Notes: a model not told the origin generated them from the sequence alone. A stretch of 64,000 nucleotides of DNA from Phycisphaeraceae bacterium (GCA_020851465.1 JADZCR010000002.1:213081-277080), one strand, 5' to 3'. Counted from the stretch's first letter, positions 51,499-61,737 are shown. Made by a program: numbers and translations.

Positions 51499-52386
51499 TT
51501 ATATCGCAGCAAGCACACGGTGCAGAGCCGCAGCAGCATTTTCGAGACGCAGTGCGCCGGACATGTTTTCCGTAAAGTCTTCGATCACCAGCGGCACGTG
51601 TCTTCCAGCCTCGTGTAGTGACTTGATCCAGTCAGGTATGTAGAGATCCGCCTCGGTAAGCGGGCAGCCGTTGAGACCAAACTTACGAAAACCCTGAGCG
51701 TCGTAGTTTCCTGCTGACCGCCTCGTACCGCCGACGTGGCAATGGTCGATGTAATCACCCATAACAGCTACCGCCAGATTGGGCTGATACCCGCCTTCGA
51801 TATTGAAATTAGCAATGTCAAAAATCACACCCAACTCACGCGGATCAAAATGGCGGCAGATATTCCACGCCAGCGAGGGTGAGGCTGCGATCATTCCAGC
51901 GTGTGTCTCGATCACAACCTTTTGCTGGTAAGGCTTGGCCAGAGCTACCGCCCGCTGATAACCAGCCACGGTCTTATCAAGTATCTCCCGATAATTGAAC
52001 GGCCCTTGCGGGTAACCACGCCAGTTTTCCGGTGCAACGCGCACTGCGCCAGCACCCACGATCTGGCCCCCTTCAAAATTAAGTTTCAGTTTGTCGTCTG
52101 TGTCTGACAATGAAACTGCGGGAACCGTGCCGAACACTTTGATACCCGCATCATCCATCTGCCTGCGAATCTGCTTTCCCTCTTTGACCAGCCGTTCGGG
52201 GGTGAGGTCGAACTTGTAATTACCCCAGTTGGCGTAGGGCTTACCGACATTTTCCGGCATGATGTGTCTTGGTCGGAGCGAAATCCCAGCCACCCCGACT
52301 CGCTGACACAACGTCAACTGCTCCGCCAGATCAAGTTCAGGGAGCATGACGGCAGTGACACCCAGCGGCATGTTTGACTTTTGCAT
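51499..52386 (-). CDS. Sugar phosphate isomerase/epimerase, TIM barrel
   Basis: A 295-aa xylose-isomerase-like barrel. Likely metal ligands are Glu in KVVIETHAGM, Asp in GVIFDIANFN, His in DHCHVGGTRR and Glu in PLVIEDFTE. The start MQKSNMPLGVTAVMLPELDL fits family members with a first strand near residue 10. Together with the isomerase at 50145, epimerase at 49060 and the dehydratase at 54546 it suggests a catabolic region for uncommon sugars or sugar acids. The gap of 33 bp to the upstream small gene suggests co-transcription. The exact reaction is unknown. Confidence 0.83.
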   Translation of the reverse strand: MQKSNMPLGVTAVMLPELDLAEQLTLCQRVGVAGISLRPRHIMPENVGKPYANWGNYKFDLTPERLVKEGKQIRRQMDDAGIKVFGTVPAVSLSDTDDKLKLNFEGGQIVGAGAVRVAPENWRGYPQGPFNYREILDKTVAGYQRAVALAKPYQQKVVIETHAGMIAASPSLAWNICRHFDPRELGVIFDIANFNIEGGYQPNLAVAVMGDYIDHCHVGGTRRSAGNYDAQGFRKFGLNGCPLTEADLYIPDWIKSLHEAGRHVPLVIEDFTENMSGALRLENAAAALHRVLAAI

Positions 52387-52419
52387 GGCTTGACTGGTTC
52401 CGAGATTGTGGGGCGAAGA

Positions 52420-52704
52420 TCAGGTCTTTGCAGGTGTGGAGCCGCTGGCTGTGTCGAGCAGTTCCACATGTGTGTAGGGGTCAAGATTGATAACGACAAT
52501 CTCGCCGTCATCCTTACGAAGAACAAGCCGGTCGAGCCAGAGTCGATCGTCCTTGGCGTGAGCAAACCACGAGCCGGTCTTCGCCTGTCCGACACGAATG
52601 ACCGTGCCGGTGACCGTGGTGGTCCAGACCTCGTCGCGCTGGGCGATCTGCTGCGTAACGGTGACTTTCTGGCCGGGCTGAAACTGATCGATCGGTTGTG
52701 GCAT
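52420..52704 (-). CDS. Small conserved protein of unknown function, SH3-like barrel
   Basis: A 94-aa protein starting MPQPIDQFQPGQKVTVTQQI, with alternating hydrophobic beta strands (VWTTTVTGTVIRVGQAKTGS, WFAHAKDDRLWLDRLVLRK) and an acidic DLDPYTHVEL-type end. The pattern suggests a small beta barrel of the SH3 type, such as those that bind RNA or mediate assembly. I chose the ATG at 52704; the open frame continues to 52863 but would add 53 unlike residues and meet the divergent gene. No function is assigned. Confidence 0.6.
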   Translation of the reverse strand: MPQPIDQFQPGQKVTVTQQIAQRDEVWTTTVTGTVIRVGQAKTGSWFAHAKDDRLWLDRLVLRKDDGEIVVINLDPYTHVELLDTASGSTPAKT

Positions 52705-52861
52705 GGTGTGAACCTCGAACGAAACAGGATAGTGGATACAGTAAGAACCGTAAATTCGACTAAATCCTCTACCCTCTAAATCAAGCGGACCATTTCCCTG
52801 CCGCCGGCACCGGTTAATGAACCATACTGCATAACCCAAGGGGCTGACTACACTGTCGCGC

Positions 52862-54478
52862 ATGAAAACAACCGCATGGCTCGCAAGCTCAATGCTGCGT
52901 CAATACGCACTGGGCGCACCTCGTCGTACAAAATCGCTCCATCTACTGGCCGCAAGAGGTGAGCGCGTTTCGTTTCAGGTCTCCTTCTTTCAACCGTTCC
53001 TCAAGCCGGTTCCAGCCACCGCGGTGGCTTTGTGTCGGTCACTTCGTGTACGAGTCAGGCGAGTCGGCCACGTGCCGGTCCCTCACTTCAATACCTTCAC
53101 CCCATTTGATGAACGTGATACCGAGGCCCGTATTCCTGGTTACGTGCCGGATGTGCTCTACCCTGAAAACAGTTTTAACGCACCACCGCAGGAGATTTCT
53201 TCGTTCTGGATTACGGTTGAGGTTCCTCGATCCGCAAAGGCCGGCCAACACGAAGTCGTTGTCGAATTGAGCTGCAACGACTGCCCGAAAACTCGGCTCG
53301 TGGCGACCGTTGAAGTCGCGGCAGTAACGATCAAACCGCGCAAGCAGTTTCGCATCACACACTGGTTCTATGCTGATGCGCTTTGCGATTGGTACAAGGT
53401 CCAACCATGGGATGAAGCGTTCTGGACGATCTGCGAAAAATACATGCGTAATTATGCGGATCACGGGCTGGACATGATCTACGTGCCCATGTTCACCCCG
53501 CCGCTGGACGGCGTGAAGCGGCCGACGCAGCTACTGGGTGTTCGACAAAAGGGCAAAGGTACGAAGGCCAAGTATGAGTTTGACTGGACAAACGTAATCC
53601 GCTGGATCAGGCTGGCACGTCAATGTGGAATCGAAAGCTGGGAGTGGACGCACCTCTTTACGCAATGGGGAGTAAAGCACGCCATCCGCATCTACCGCGA
53701 TACGCACGATGACACATCATTACTCTGGCCGGCGGATACTGCTGCGACCTCGGCTGTGTATCGAAATTTTCTTGCACAATTCCTGCCCAAGTTCCACGAA
53801 TTTCTGATTGAACATCAGTTGCTCGGTCAATCACAATTTCATGTCTCCGATGAGCCGCACGGCGACGAACATCTGGCCAACTATCGTGCAGCCAGAGAGA
53901 TGCTTCGAGAATTAGCTCCCTGGATGCGCGTCATGGATGCGCTTTCTGATGTTCGTTACGGCAAGGAAGGACTGACGGACACTCCTATTCCGAGCATTCA
54001 ATCCGCTTTGGAATACGTCGATGCCCGCCTGCCAAGCTGGTGCTACTACTGTTGCGGCCCGCGTGATCGTTATCTCAATCGTCTGCTCGATTCGCCTCTG
54101 GCGAAGATACGCATGAATGGCTGGCTCTTTTACCGCTGGGGCTTTGGTGGATTTCTGCACTGGGGTTACAACTACTGGTACAAGAGCCAAACGCGGCAGA
54201 TGATCGATCCGTTTGTCGTCAGTGACGGCCTCGGCTGGCCGGGATGGGCCTATGGCGATCCGTTCGTCGTCTATCCGGGGTCTGCGGAGGTCGGACCGCT
54301 CGACTCGATCCGCTGGGAAGTTTTCGCTGAATCGCTCCAGGATTACGCATTGCTCCAGACGCTCGGCGTGGATATGAACAGCAACTTGCTTAAACCCCTG
54401 AAGAGCTTTCAGGATTTCCCGAAAACAGAAGTGTGGATCAATACTGCACGGCGACGACTGCTGAAAGAATGGATGTAA
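52862..54478 (+). CDS. DUF4091 / GH123-like glycoside hydrolase
   Basis: A 538-aa protein without a signal peptide. An N-terminal beta-sandwich (residues 1 to about 150, LAARGERVSFQVSFF) precedes a TIM barrel. The SDEP segment (Asp330-Glu331) corresponds to the adjacent Asp-Glu pair used for substrate-assisted catalysis in GH123 N-acetylgalactosaminidases. The C-terminal DUF4091 part has FLHWGYNYWYKSQ and GDPFVVYPG followed by SIRWEVFAESLQDYALL. Cytoplasmic location would suit action on imported oligosaccharides; the sugar is unknown. It starts the plus-strand run leading to the dehydratase and HAD genes. Confidence 0.8.
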   Translation: MKTTAWLASSMLRQYALGAPRRTKSLHLLAARGERVSFQVSFFQPFLKPVPATAVALCRSLRVRVRRVGHVPVPHFNTFTPFDERDTEARIPGYVPDVLYPENSFNAPPQEISSFWITVEVPRSAKAGQHEVVVELSCNDCPKTRLVATVEVAAVTIKPRKQFRITHWFYADALCDWYKVQPWDEAFWTICEKYMRNYADHGLDMIYVPMFTPPLDGVKRPTQLLGVRQKGKGTKAKYEFDWTNVIRWIRLARQCGIESWEWTHLFTQWGVKHAIRIYRDTHDDTSLLWPADTAATSAVYRNFLAQFLPKFHEFLIEHQLLGQSQFHVSDEPHGDEHLANYRAAREMLRELAPWMRVMDALSDVRYGKEGLTDTPIPSIQSALEYVDARLPSWCYYCCGPRDRYLNRLLDSPLAKIRMNGWLFYRWGFGGFLHWGYNYWYKSQTRQMIDPFVVSDGLGWPGWAYGDPFVVYPGSAEVGPLDSIRWEVFAESLQDYALLQTLGVDMNSNLLKPLKSFQDFPKTEVWINTARRRLLKEWM

Positions 54479-54545
54479 CCATTAACCAAGATCGCAACCA
54501 TTCACGTCACAAACAATCGACCACAAGCCGCTAAACTGTTTTTCT

Positions 54546-55724
54546 ATGAAAATCACAGCCATCGAAACACACGTCTGTAATGCGCGAATGCGCAACTGGA
54601 TATTTGTGAAAGTCGTCACCGACCAGCCCGGACTTTGGGGCTGGGGAGAAGGTACGCTCGAGTGGCATACGCGCAGCGTCGTTGCAGCTATTCAGGACAT
54701 GGAACATTTGCTTGTCGGCGAAGACCCGACACGCATTGAATATCTCTGGCAGGCAATGTTCCGTGCTCATTTCTGGCACGGCAACGGGCCGGTACGCGGT
54801 ACGGCAATTTCGGCGATCGATCTGGCACTGTGGGACATTCTGGGCAAACTTCACGGTGTACCTTGCCACAAGCTCTGGGGCGGGCCGGTGCGTGATTATG
54901 TTCGCACCTACTCGCATCTGGGCGGCGGAAAGATGGAAGACTTTTACGAAACCGATCCCGCGGATGCGAAGCGATTCGGCGAACTCGCCAAGGCGGCGGT
55001 TGAAGATGGCTTCACCGCATTTAAGACGATGGCAGTTCCCGAAACGATGCCACTCGAAGGTCTCAAACCGATCAAGTATGCGTACAAATGCGTCGAAGCG
55101 ATGCGCCGGGCAGTAGGTGACGATATCGACATCATGGTGGATTGCCACGCCCGGCCTAGTCCGCAGATGGGTTTGATGTTTGCCAAAGCACTCGAACCGC
55201 TGGGCCTCTACTGGTTTGAGGAGCCATGTTGGCCGGAAGCAGTCGAGGCGATGGCGGATATCTCCCGTGCTGTCGTCACGCCAATCGCCACCGGCGAACG
55301 GCTCATCACTGCACTCCAAGTCCGGCCATTTCTTGAGAAACGGGCATGCAGTGTCGTACAGACCGACATTACACACACTGGCGGGTTGACGGAGTCGCGT
55401 CGAATCGCTGCGCTTTGTGAGACCTATCGAGTCTCGCTTGCACCACACAATCCACAGGGGCCAGTCAGCACTGCTGCCTCGCTGGAGCTGGGTCTTGCGA
55501 CACCTAGCTACATCATCTGTGAAAGTGTGCATCTCGATGTGCCTTGGCGCAGCGACATTGTGAAAGAAGGCTACACCGTTGAAAAGAAGGGACGTATCGT
55601 TCGTCCGAGCAACCGCCCCGGTCTGGGGATCGAGATCAATGAAGCAGAGTTGAAAAAGCATCCGTTCCAGCAGGAACTGCCGCAGCGCAGCTTTAATCCT
55701 GACGGTGCTGTAACCGACTGGTGA
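54546..55724 (+). CDS. Enolase-superfamily sugar-acid dehydratase (galactonate dehydratase-like)
   Basis: A 392-aa mandelate racemase/muconate lactonizing enzyme family protein. The N-terminal capping domain starts [20 protein letters not shown]. Metal and catalytic residues in the barrel are Asp199 and His201 (MVDCHAR), Glu225 (WFEEPCWPE), Glu251 (IATGERL) and the base His301 (LAPHNPQGP). DxH at the second strand plus a late His is the D-galactonate dehydratase arrangement. It would remove water from an aldonic acid to give a 2-keto-3-deoxy acid. The particular sugar acid is not determined. It is 67 bp after the DUF4091 gene. Confidence 0.87.
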   Translation: MKITAIETHVCNARMRNWIFVKVVTDQPGLWGWGEGTLEWHTRSVVAAIQDMEHLLVGEDPTRIEYLWQAMFRAHFWHGNGPVRGTAISAIDLALWDILGKLHGVPCHKLWGGPVRDYVRTYSHLGGGKMEDFYETDPADAKRFGELAKAAVEDGFTAFKTMAVPETMPLEGLKPIKYAYKCVEAMRRAVGDDIDIMVDCHARPSPQMGLMFAKALEPLGLYWFEEPCWPEAVEAMADISRAVVTPIATGERLITALQVRPFLEKRACSVVQTDITHTGGLTESRRIAALCETYRVSLAPHNPQGPVSTAASLELGLATPSYIICESVHLDVPWRSDIVKEGYTVEKKGRIVRPSNRPGLGIEINEAELKKHPFQQELPQRSFNPDGAVTDW

Positions 55725-55852
55725 ATCATCGCTCTCTGATGATGCCGTTCAGCAAAATCAGGGTGATCGTGGTGTCTCAGCATTCGAGATCAGCAGCAAA
55801 TCAGATACGCATCGCGATCACTTTTACCCTTAAGTGAAAACATGAAAGGCTC

Positions 55853-56515
55853 ATGATGACTCCCGCTGTGATCTTCGACATGGATGGCGTGCTCATCGAT
55901 TCATACGAAGCACACTTCCAGAGCTGGATCGATCTAGCCCGTGAGACTGGAAAGAAATTTAACCGTGAAGATTTCACCTGGGCGTTTGGTCGCACCAGCC
56001 GTGAGACAGTCGTGAAATATTGGGGCAGCGATCTATCACCTGAACGAGTGGCGCAACTGGATGACCGCAAAGAGGAGCTTTACCGCGTTATTATCGCGGA
56101 CAAGCTGCCGGTTATGCCCGGCGTCATGGCGTTAATGGATGATCTTCATCGCAATGGATTTATGATGGCAGTCGGATCGTCCGGTCCGCCGGAAAACGTC
56201 TATGTAACGGTGGACCAACTGGGTCGCAGTCGCTTTGATGCAATCGTCACGGGTAAGGACGTCAAGAAAGGTAAACCCAATCCTGAAGTTTTTCTCACCG
56301 CGGCCAAGAAACTCGGCCTTGAGCCGAATCATTGTGCTGTTATTGAGGATGCTCCCGCCGGCATCGCAGCGGCAAAAGCCGCAGGAATGGTCGCCATCGG
56401 ATTGACCAGCACCGGTCGGACACGCACGGAATTAGTGGCGGCGGACGTGATCGTCGGCACTCTCACCGAACTCAATGCTGACAAAATCCGTGGTTTAATT
56501 GAGTCGCGTTGTTAA
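55853..56515 (+). CDS. HAD-superfamily phosphatase, beta-phosphoglucomutase-like
   Basis: A 220-aa HAD hydrolase of subfamily I. Motif I is VIFDMDGVLIDS (nucleophile Asp9, general acid Asp11), motif II VGSSGPPEN, motif III Lys in KKGKPNPEVFL, and motif IV CAVIEDAPAGIAAAKAAGM. A helical cap lies between motifs I and II. It may dephosphorylate a sugar phosphate or isomerise beta-glucose 1-phosphate; the presence of the conserved cap His-Phe-type residues (EAHFQSWIDLAR) does not settle this. The following kinase frame overlaps only if read from an unlikely TTG. Confidence 0.88.
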   Translation: MMTPAVIFDMDGVLIDSYEAHFQSWIDLARETGKKFNREDFTWAFGRTSRETVVKYWGSDLSPERVAQLDDRKEELYRVIIADKLPVMPGVMALMDDLHRNGFMMAVGSSGPPENVYVTVDQLGRSRFDAIVTGKDVKKGKPNPEVFLTAAKKLGLEPNHCAVIEDAPAGIAAAKAAGMVAIGLTSTGRTRTELVAADVIVGTLTELNADKIRGLIESRC

Positions 56516-56579
56516 GACGACCGGACGCTCGGCTTACAATGGAGTCTTGGCACTGACCAATCCATTCCGCTTCCGCACC

Positions 56580-58202
56580 ATGCGTATCAGTCTGGCTAAC
56601 AAGTGCCAGATACTTTTCGGTCTGGCGGTCATACTTATCCTCAGTGCTGCACTTTCCGTCGTCTGGGTGCGCATGCAGGTGCTTGTGCGCGAAGGTCAGG
56701 AGGAAACCGCGCGGAAACTCGCTGAAGCCTGGCTGTCAGGTTTACTCCAAGCCGACGATCGCTGGTGGGAAGATCAACCACCCGAACGCCAGTGGACTGA
56801 CCGCAACCAGACGCTTCTGCTGGTGGAAAAGGAGGAATTTCAAGACGCTGAGCAGCGCATGCCATTTCTTGCCCATGCAATCAGCGTGTTCCAGACGCGC
56901 AAAGAGCGACTCGAACTTTCGTATTCGGAAGAAGACCAGCGCGGCGAGTCGTGGTTTTACTTCGCCCGTGCGATTCGGCGGTCCGACCTCTCCGGCTTGC
57001 GCGGCGGATCGGAAGCAGGATTTGGCCCGACCGTCGCTGTACCCCTGGTCACCGATCCGCTGGAAAAAGTACTCGTCATTCGTCTCCGTGCCAACATCAC
57101 CTCCCGCCAACTCACACTGAATCGCATTTATATGGTTGCAGCCGGCATGCTTGCCGGATTGCTGGCCATTGGCGTCTTCTGGTTCATCACCACCAAGCTT
57201 GTCCTATCACCCGTCCGTGTGCTGCGTGATACTGCGAAAAAAGTATCTGAAGGCGACCTGAATACCCGCGCCAACGTGAACACCGGAGATGAGTTTGAAC
57301 AACTCTCGGAAGTATTCAACCAGATGCTTGAGAATCTCAAGAGCAATCAAGACCAGCTGCGCGGCATCAATAAAAGCCTGGACCTCAAACTCGGCGAGTT
57401 GGCGGAAACCAATGTCAATCTTTTCACCGCCAATAAGATCAAGGGTGAATTCCTCGCCAATGTCAGCCACGAACTGCGTACGCCGCTTAATTCGATCATC
57501 GGCTTCGCGGAAGTGCTCGAGGAAACGCTTAAAGATCGCACCGGCCCGGTGGATGAGAAGCGGAAGAGATACGCAGCGAACATTATTACATCGAGTCGCC
57601 GCCTGCTTGACCTGATCAATGATCTGCTCGATCTGACCAAGATCGAGGCTGGCCGCATCGACGTGCGCGTCGCACCGATGAGTGTTGAAGATGTCTGCGA
57701 AGGCCTGATCAACCTCATCCGCCCGGTGGCGGATAAGCGAAACGTCGAATTGCGTCTCAAAGTTGAGCCGAATATCCCGCCGGTACAGACCGATGCGACG
57801 AAGTTCCAGCAGGTGATCTTTAACTTCCTCGCAAACGCGGCCAAGTTCACACCGCCGGGCGGCGTGGTCACGCTCTCGGCTATACTCCTGGGTACAGAGC
57901 CATCTCGTAAGCTCGCGGTAAGCGTCACCGATACCGGACCGGGAATACCGCCTGACAAACATGAGCGGATCTTCGAGAAATTCACCCAACTCGACTCAAC
58001 GGTCACCAAAGAGTACGGCGGCACAGGGCTGGGATTAACGATCAGCCGTGAGTTGTCACACTTGCTTCAAGGTGAGATTCTGCTGGAAAGCGATGTCGGC
58101 AAAGGCGCAACATTTACGTTGGTGATCCCGCTGATTCTCGAGTCACGCAGCGCACCACTCATGCCTGACCTCACCAAACCTGCAGCAACGGTACGTATCT
58201 GA
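56580..58202 (+). CDS. Membrane sensor histidine kinase
   Basis: A 540-aa two-component kinase. Membrane segments lie at about residues 9-31 and 184-204, enclosing an extracytoplasmic sensor of about 150 residues with no recognised fold. A HAMP domain follows, then HisKA with NVSHELRTPLNSIIGFAEVL (phospho-His297) and HATPase_c with NFLANAAKFTPPGG, DTGPGIPPDKHERIFEKF and GGTGLGLTIS. I chose ATG 56580 because the first membrane helix begins right after it; TTG 56499 overlaps the HAD gene. No response regulator is adjacent, so it is an orphan kinase. GCACC, not a Shine-Dalgarno sequence, precedes the start. Confidence 0.92.
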   Translation: MRISLANKCQILFGLAVILILSAALSVVWVRMQVLVREGQEETARKLAEAWLSGLLQADDRWWEDQPPERQWTDRNQTLLLVEKEEFQDAEQRMPFLAHAISVFQTRKERLELSYSEEDQRGESWFYFARAIRRSDLSGLRGGSEAGFGPTVAVPLVTDPLEKVLVIRLRANITSRQLTLNRIYMVAAGMLAGLLAIGVFWFITTKLVLSPVRVLRDTAKKVSEGDLNTRANVNTGDEFEQLSEVFNQMLENLKSNQDQLRGINKSLDLKLGELAETNVNLFTANKIKGEFLANVSHELRTPLNSIIGFAEVLEETLKDRTGPVDEKRKRYAANIITSSRRLLDLINDLLDLTKIEAGRIDVRVAPMSVEDVCEGLINLIRPVADKRNVELRLKVEPNIPPVQTDATKFQQVIFNFLANAAKFTPPGGVVTLSAILLGTEPSRKLAVSVTDTGPGIPPDKHERIFEKFTQLDSTVTKEYGGTGLGLTISRELSHLLQGEILLESDVGKGATFTLVIPLILESRSAPLMPDLTKPAATVRI

Positions 58203-58333
58203 ATATCAGATCAAAACGCGATCACGAATATTGCATGGTGAAGCGGCACGACAAAGCGATACGTTGAATTGGAGATGACTCGTCCGCACTATTTCGCCGG
58301 AAGTTGCACCTGCGTTTGGCCTCAGGATTATTT

Positions 58334-59356
58334 TCAGCCCGGCGTATTATCCGATGAACCGCCTGATGTGGCAGCAGGCTGGGTGTTGGGTGAACCGACT
58401 AGGCGCAAACGCGGCGTGTCATCTCCGCTGGCCGCCTCATTTCTGTTTTCCCGGAGCACTGCAACGGAAGCGAACTCTGCTTCCCGTAGGCGAGGGTCGA
58501 TGCGGTTGCGCATATCGCGCATCCGTGGCGTGGGAGCTAGTCGAATACCGATCCAGCCGCCAACTCCAAGCGAGAGAACAAGTGCCAGATAAAAGAAGGT
58601 GAAGACTCCTAGAGATATTTCCGCGGTGGTTGCACCCTCCATGTTGATCTCACGTATGGAGACCAGTCGTTCCGGCGCGATGGTTGGTTTGACGAAGACA
58701 AACCAGGAAAACAGAAGAAGAATCACGGTGGGAAATGCTGCCACCGCCAGCGATGCGAAGCGGTCGAGTCCACGGTTCGCCAGTGCCCGCGCGATGCCGC
58801 CCGCATTAAGTCCGATGATGATCAATACCCCCAGCACGCACCAGGCCCCGATCGAAAAGAATTTTTCATGGGAGATCCCACGACGTTGAAGAATTGCAAA
58901 CAGGATCCCAGCCACCACCAGGTACGCGCCCGCAGCGGGTACCACACGTGCCAGATACCGGGGTGCCCGCTTGATACCAACCGTCCTGGCGGCATCCCAC
59001 CACGCCACCGAAATTAACATCGCTGCGATCCCTGCACCCAACGCGGCAGAGAACTGTGCGGCCATCATCAACCGACGGTCGCTGGCGATCGCAGCCACCG
59101 TATCCCGTGCGAGGATGTAGGCCATGCTGCTGGGAATTACCAACGCCATCAAGATGCCGCCAATGATGCACAACGGGGTCACCGGCCAGAGGAGCTTGCT
59201 GGGAATGCCTTGGCGCGATAGCAGCTTTCGTTGAACATAGGACGGAACCACCCCCGAAGCTGCAACGCCAACCACGCAGGCTGTCCATGCAACCAAGGCC
59301 AGCAGTATTTCGGCAACTGAGGCTAATAACGGAACTTGTGTAGAAGCGAGCAACAT
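58334..59356 (-). CDS. Polytopic membrane protein of unknown function
   Basis: A 340-aa protein with about eight hydrophobic segments (for example near residues 10-35, 57-80, 95-120, 135-160, 170-188, 200-222 and 245-270) and a polar C-terminal tail of about 65 residues rich in Arg, Asp and Pro. No family motif is recognised. It converges with the sensor kinase gene. It has no neighbours in the same direction, so context does not suggest a role. Confidence 0.68.
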   Translation of the reverse strand: MLLASTQVPLLASVAEILLALVAWTACVVGVAASGVVPSYVQRKLLSRQGIPSKLLWPVTPLCIIGGILMALVIPSSMAYILARDTVAAIASDRRLMMAAQFSAALGAGIAAMLISVAWWDAARTVGIKRAPRYLARVVPAAGAYLVVAGILFAILQRRGISHEKFFSIGAWCVLGVLIIIGLNAGGIARALANRGLDRFASLAVAAFPTVILLLFSWFVFVKPTIAPERLVSIREINMEGATTAEISLGVFTFFYLALVLSLGVGGWIGIRLAPTPRMRDMRNRIDPRLREAEFASVAVLRENRNEAASGDDTPRLRLVGSPNTQPAATSGGSSDNTPG

Positions 59357-60227
59357 TTCCTGATTGGCCCTGAGTCGAGAGGTGTACTCTCATGATACCG
59401 CCAAGGGACGGGTTATGAGAATCATCGGTCCATATCCCTGCTCACTTCGGAGAGATCTTCTGGGATTTCAGCGATCAAATTTAATAGATTTAATAAGCCA
59501 AAATCGGCATCATTCAGGCCAATATTTTTTGCGATTTGAGGGAAAACTATCTTGTCACAGAAAACCGCATTGTTAGCATGGTTCCGATAATGGGCAGCTT
59601 GATACGTCTGATTGGCTGATTCGTCAATACGATGGCGATATGACAAATTAACCTGCCTGAATTTGTGGGAGAGGAGAGTAACCCAACGAGGCGCGTCAGC
59701 CGTGTTACGGATGCAGCAATCAGGTGCTGCGATCGGGTATCGCTGTAACCGCATTGAGTGAGTAACTGCAGTCACCAGAAAAACTCAGCCGCTCCCCTGC
59801 TACCCGCCCCACGACCTGAATGCGTCGTTATGCGTGCCTAATCGAAAGTAAGGAGTCGTCAGTCAAGGTTGTTATCAGGAATCATTCCCTTGAAGCCGCC
59901 ACGCCTGCTGACCAAGTTAATACCAGATGCTGTCGTCGGGCCGCAAGGTAAGCGAAAAGCTCAGATGCTCCCATTTTCTTCCTGCCTGCGCTATGGGAAT
60001 TTGTCATCGTTGTTACTCGCTCCTTCGCCCGCCCTGTCGTTTCTGATTTTTTGTCTCGAAATTTTCCTCACGAAACTTCATGCTGCCCTGACCCGCCCGG
60101 TCGATGATCTACTCATTCTTCCGGCCCCGCGCAGCACGACCATGAATAAATCGATACGCTCAAATTTCGTCATCAAGACGATGGTTATTCATGTCGGGAT
60201 CGCACCTGCTTTCAGAAGGAGTGATCC
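59357..60227. other. Intergenic stretch, no credible gene
   Basis: About 870 bp, AT-rich between 59460 and 59660. Two short frames (minus 59422-59775, plus 59869-60231) lack good starts, ribosome-binding sites and recognisable families, so I do not call them. The only clear signal is the Shine-Dalgarno AAGGAG just before 60228. The region could carry a small RNA or promoter elements, but I see no terminator or hairpin to support that. Confidence 0.5.
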
Positions 60228-61061
60228 ATGACGATCACGGCTGGCGGAACCCTCAACGACCTCCGCGAGATACGTTCACAGCTTGACCGACTACCCCGGT
60301 TTCGTGTCGCGCAGACACTGGCTGAAGTCGCGGCTTCCTGGCGTATGGTGTATGAGGTTTATCTCAAATCCGGCCTGATCCACCCCAACCCATATCTCGT
60401 CCACACAACTCCTCATCACGTCAGTGCCAACACTGCTGTCCTTCAGAGCACACGCCATGGCGAGGTTGAGGCGACGCTGACGGCTGTCGTTGATGGCCCT
60501 CTGGGTCTTCCCATGGACAGCGTGTATCAACGCGAGCTTGACGAGCTTCGGCTTCAGGGGCGACGGATCACCGAATACGGTCTTTTTGCGCACGTCCGTC
60601 AAATCACTGATGCTGAGCCGCCAATTCTGAACGAATCATCATGCCCAGGTTCAGCATCATCGTTCGCACGTGTCCATGCATCTGTGATAAACCTGATGCG
60701 TTTGGCATTTTACTTCGCTCTATCGAGCAACAGCACCGACTTTATCGTGGGCGTTCATCCGCGACATGCGAGGTTTTACAATCGGTCTTTTGGATTCGAG
60801 CAGTACGGCCCGCTCCGTACTTGCCCAACGGTCAATCACCGCCCTGTCGTTCTATTGCATGCCAATCTCCAGCAATGCCTGCATCGAAGTCCTTTACCTC
60901 ACGCACTGGACTACTGCATCAACCATCCGGTTTCGGCTGAAACCTTTGCAGATCGCTGCGATTTCAACCCGCGTGAAATGGCAGCCTCACCAACCCGCAT
61001 CAGTAACTACCTCCGCGAGAAGCAAGACCAGAACGTCATGGCTAGTCTCAATGCGGGCTGA
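60228..61061 (+). CDS. FeeM-like N-acyl amino acid synthase (GNAT-fold acyltransferase)
   Basis: A 277-aa protein related to FeeM and acyl-homoserine-lactone synthases. SWRMVYEVYLKSGLIHPNPY is the conserved N-terminal segment; VEATLTAVVDGPLGLPMDSV and RRITEYGLFAHV carry the acyl-donor site and the central strand with Glu. FYNRSFGFEQYGPL is the GNAT-like C-terminal part. FeeM joins a long-chain acyl group from acyl-ACP to an amino acid such as tyrosine; planctomycete stieleriacines are such products. Substrates here are unknown. AAGGAG 7 nt before the ATG sets the start. Neighbouring genes encode a methyltransferase and lipid-type glycosyltransferase on the other strand. Confidence 0.77.
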   Translation: MTITAGGTLNDLREIRSQLDRLPRFRVAQTLAEVAASWRMVYEVYLKSGLIHPNPYLVHTTPHHVSANTAVLQSTRHGEVEATLTAVVDGPLGLPMDSVYQRELDELRLQGRRITEYGLFAHVRQITDAEPPILNESSCPGSASSFARVHASVINLMRLAFYFALSSNSTDFIVGVHPRHARFYNRSFGFEQYGPLRTCPTVNHRPVVLLHANLQQCLHRSPLPHALDYCINHPVSAETFADRCDFNPREMAASPTRISNYLREKQDQNVMASLNAG

Positions 61062-61110
61062 TTTTGGTCCTTTGCCGCAGCTCCGCACAAAGTTGAAATG
61101 ATGGCTGGAA

Positions 61111-61737
61111 TTACTCAGCCACGAACAGCGTATTCGAAACCGGGAACCACCGAATTGGTTTACCCAACGGCTGGACTTGGACGACCTTGAAACCCGCATC
61201 CGCCAGCCGTTGAGTCCAGCCCTGCGTGCTAGCGAAGCCGCTCTTGTGGAACGGCATTGACTCGATCCAATTCAGATAGTGGTGAAATCCCACAACTCCA
61301 ACGCGCTGCCAGAATGTGTCGTAACGATCGTCCACGAGCAGGAATCGTCGGCGAGTCACCCGTCGAATCTCACGGAGCACCTGTGACAAATCATCGCAAT
61401 GGTGCAATACAGCCACGCAGATGGTGATCTCAACTGCACTGTCAGCCAGCGGTATATGCTTGCCGTCATAAACTTCAACCGGGAACGGCCCCAACCCGCG
61501 AGCTTCAACATCAAACGCCCGTGCTTTGAGGTTCAGCTTGCTTGACAGATTGGCTGCAAGCAAGCCATCCCCTGCTCCGACGTCGAGCAGACTTGAACCG
61601 GGCTCGATGTAACGCGAAAGCCTCTCCGTAAAAAAGGCAGCTCGTTTGCGATGGATGTGATCATCCGCGTTGCGAACAACAGCCGATCGCTGGCTCGGAC
61701 GACAATCAACCGAAGATGTGGGCGGGCTGACGTTCAT
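61111..61737 (-). CDS. Class I SAM-dependent methyltransferase
   Basis: A 208-aa methyltransferase. Motif I is SLLDVGAGDGLLAANLSSK, followed by AFDVEARG for the acidic loop, CVAVLHHCDDLSQVLREIRR and FLLVDDRYDTFWQRV. Residues 1-30 are polar. The ATG overlaps the stop codon of the upstream glycosyltransferase gene by 4 bp (ATGA), so the two are translationally coupled and probably act on the same lipid or glycan. A hydrophobic C-terminal stretch (YLNWIESMPFHKSGF) may line an acceptor pocket. Acceptor unknown. Confidence 0.85.
   Translation of the reverse strand: MNVSPPTSSVDCRPSQRSAVVRNADDHIHRKRAAFFTERLSRYIEPGSSLLDVGAGDGLLAANLSSKLNLKARAFDVEARGLGPFPVEVYDGKHIPLADSAVEITICVAVLHHCDDLSQVLREIRRVTRRRFLLVDDRYDTFWQRVGVVGFHHYLNWIESMPFHKSGFASTQGWTQRLADAGFKVVQVQPLGKPIRWFPVSNTLFVAE

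Noticed and set aside
59414..59427. Second Fur-like sequence containing TGAGAATCAT
   Set aside because: Only a half site is present; the other half does not match and no promoter is apparent.
59422..59775. Minus-strand 117-codon frame in the AT-rich gap
   Set aside because: No family similarity, no Shine-Dalgarno sequence, and composition typical of random AT-rich sequence.
59869..60231. Plus-strand 120-codon frame overlapping the FeeM-like gene start by 4 bp
   Set aside because: The overlap looks operon-like, but the start is TTG without a ribosome-binding site and the peptide has no clear domain. The FeeM-like gene has its own strong Shine-Dalgarno sequence.
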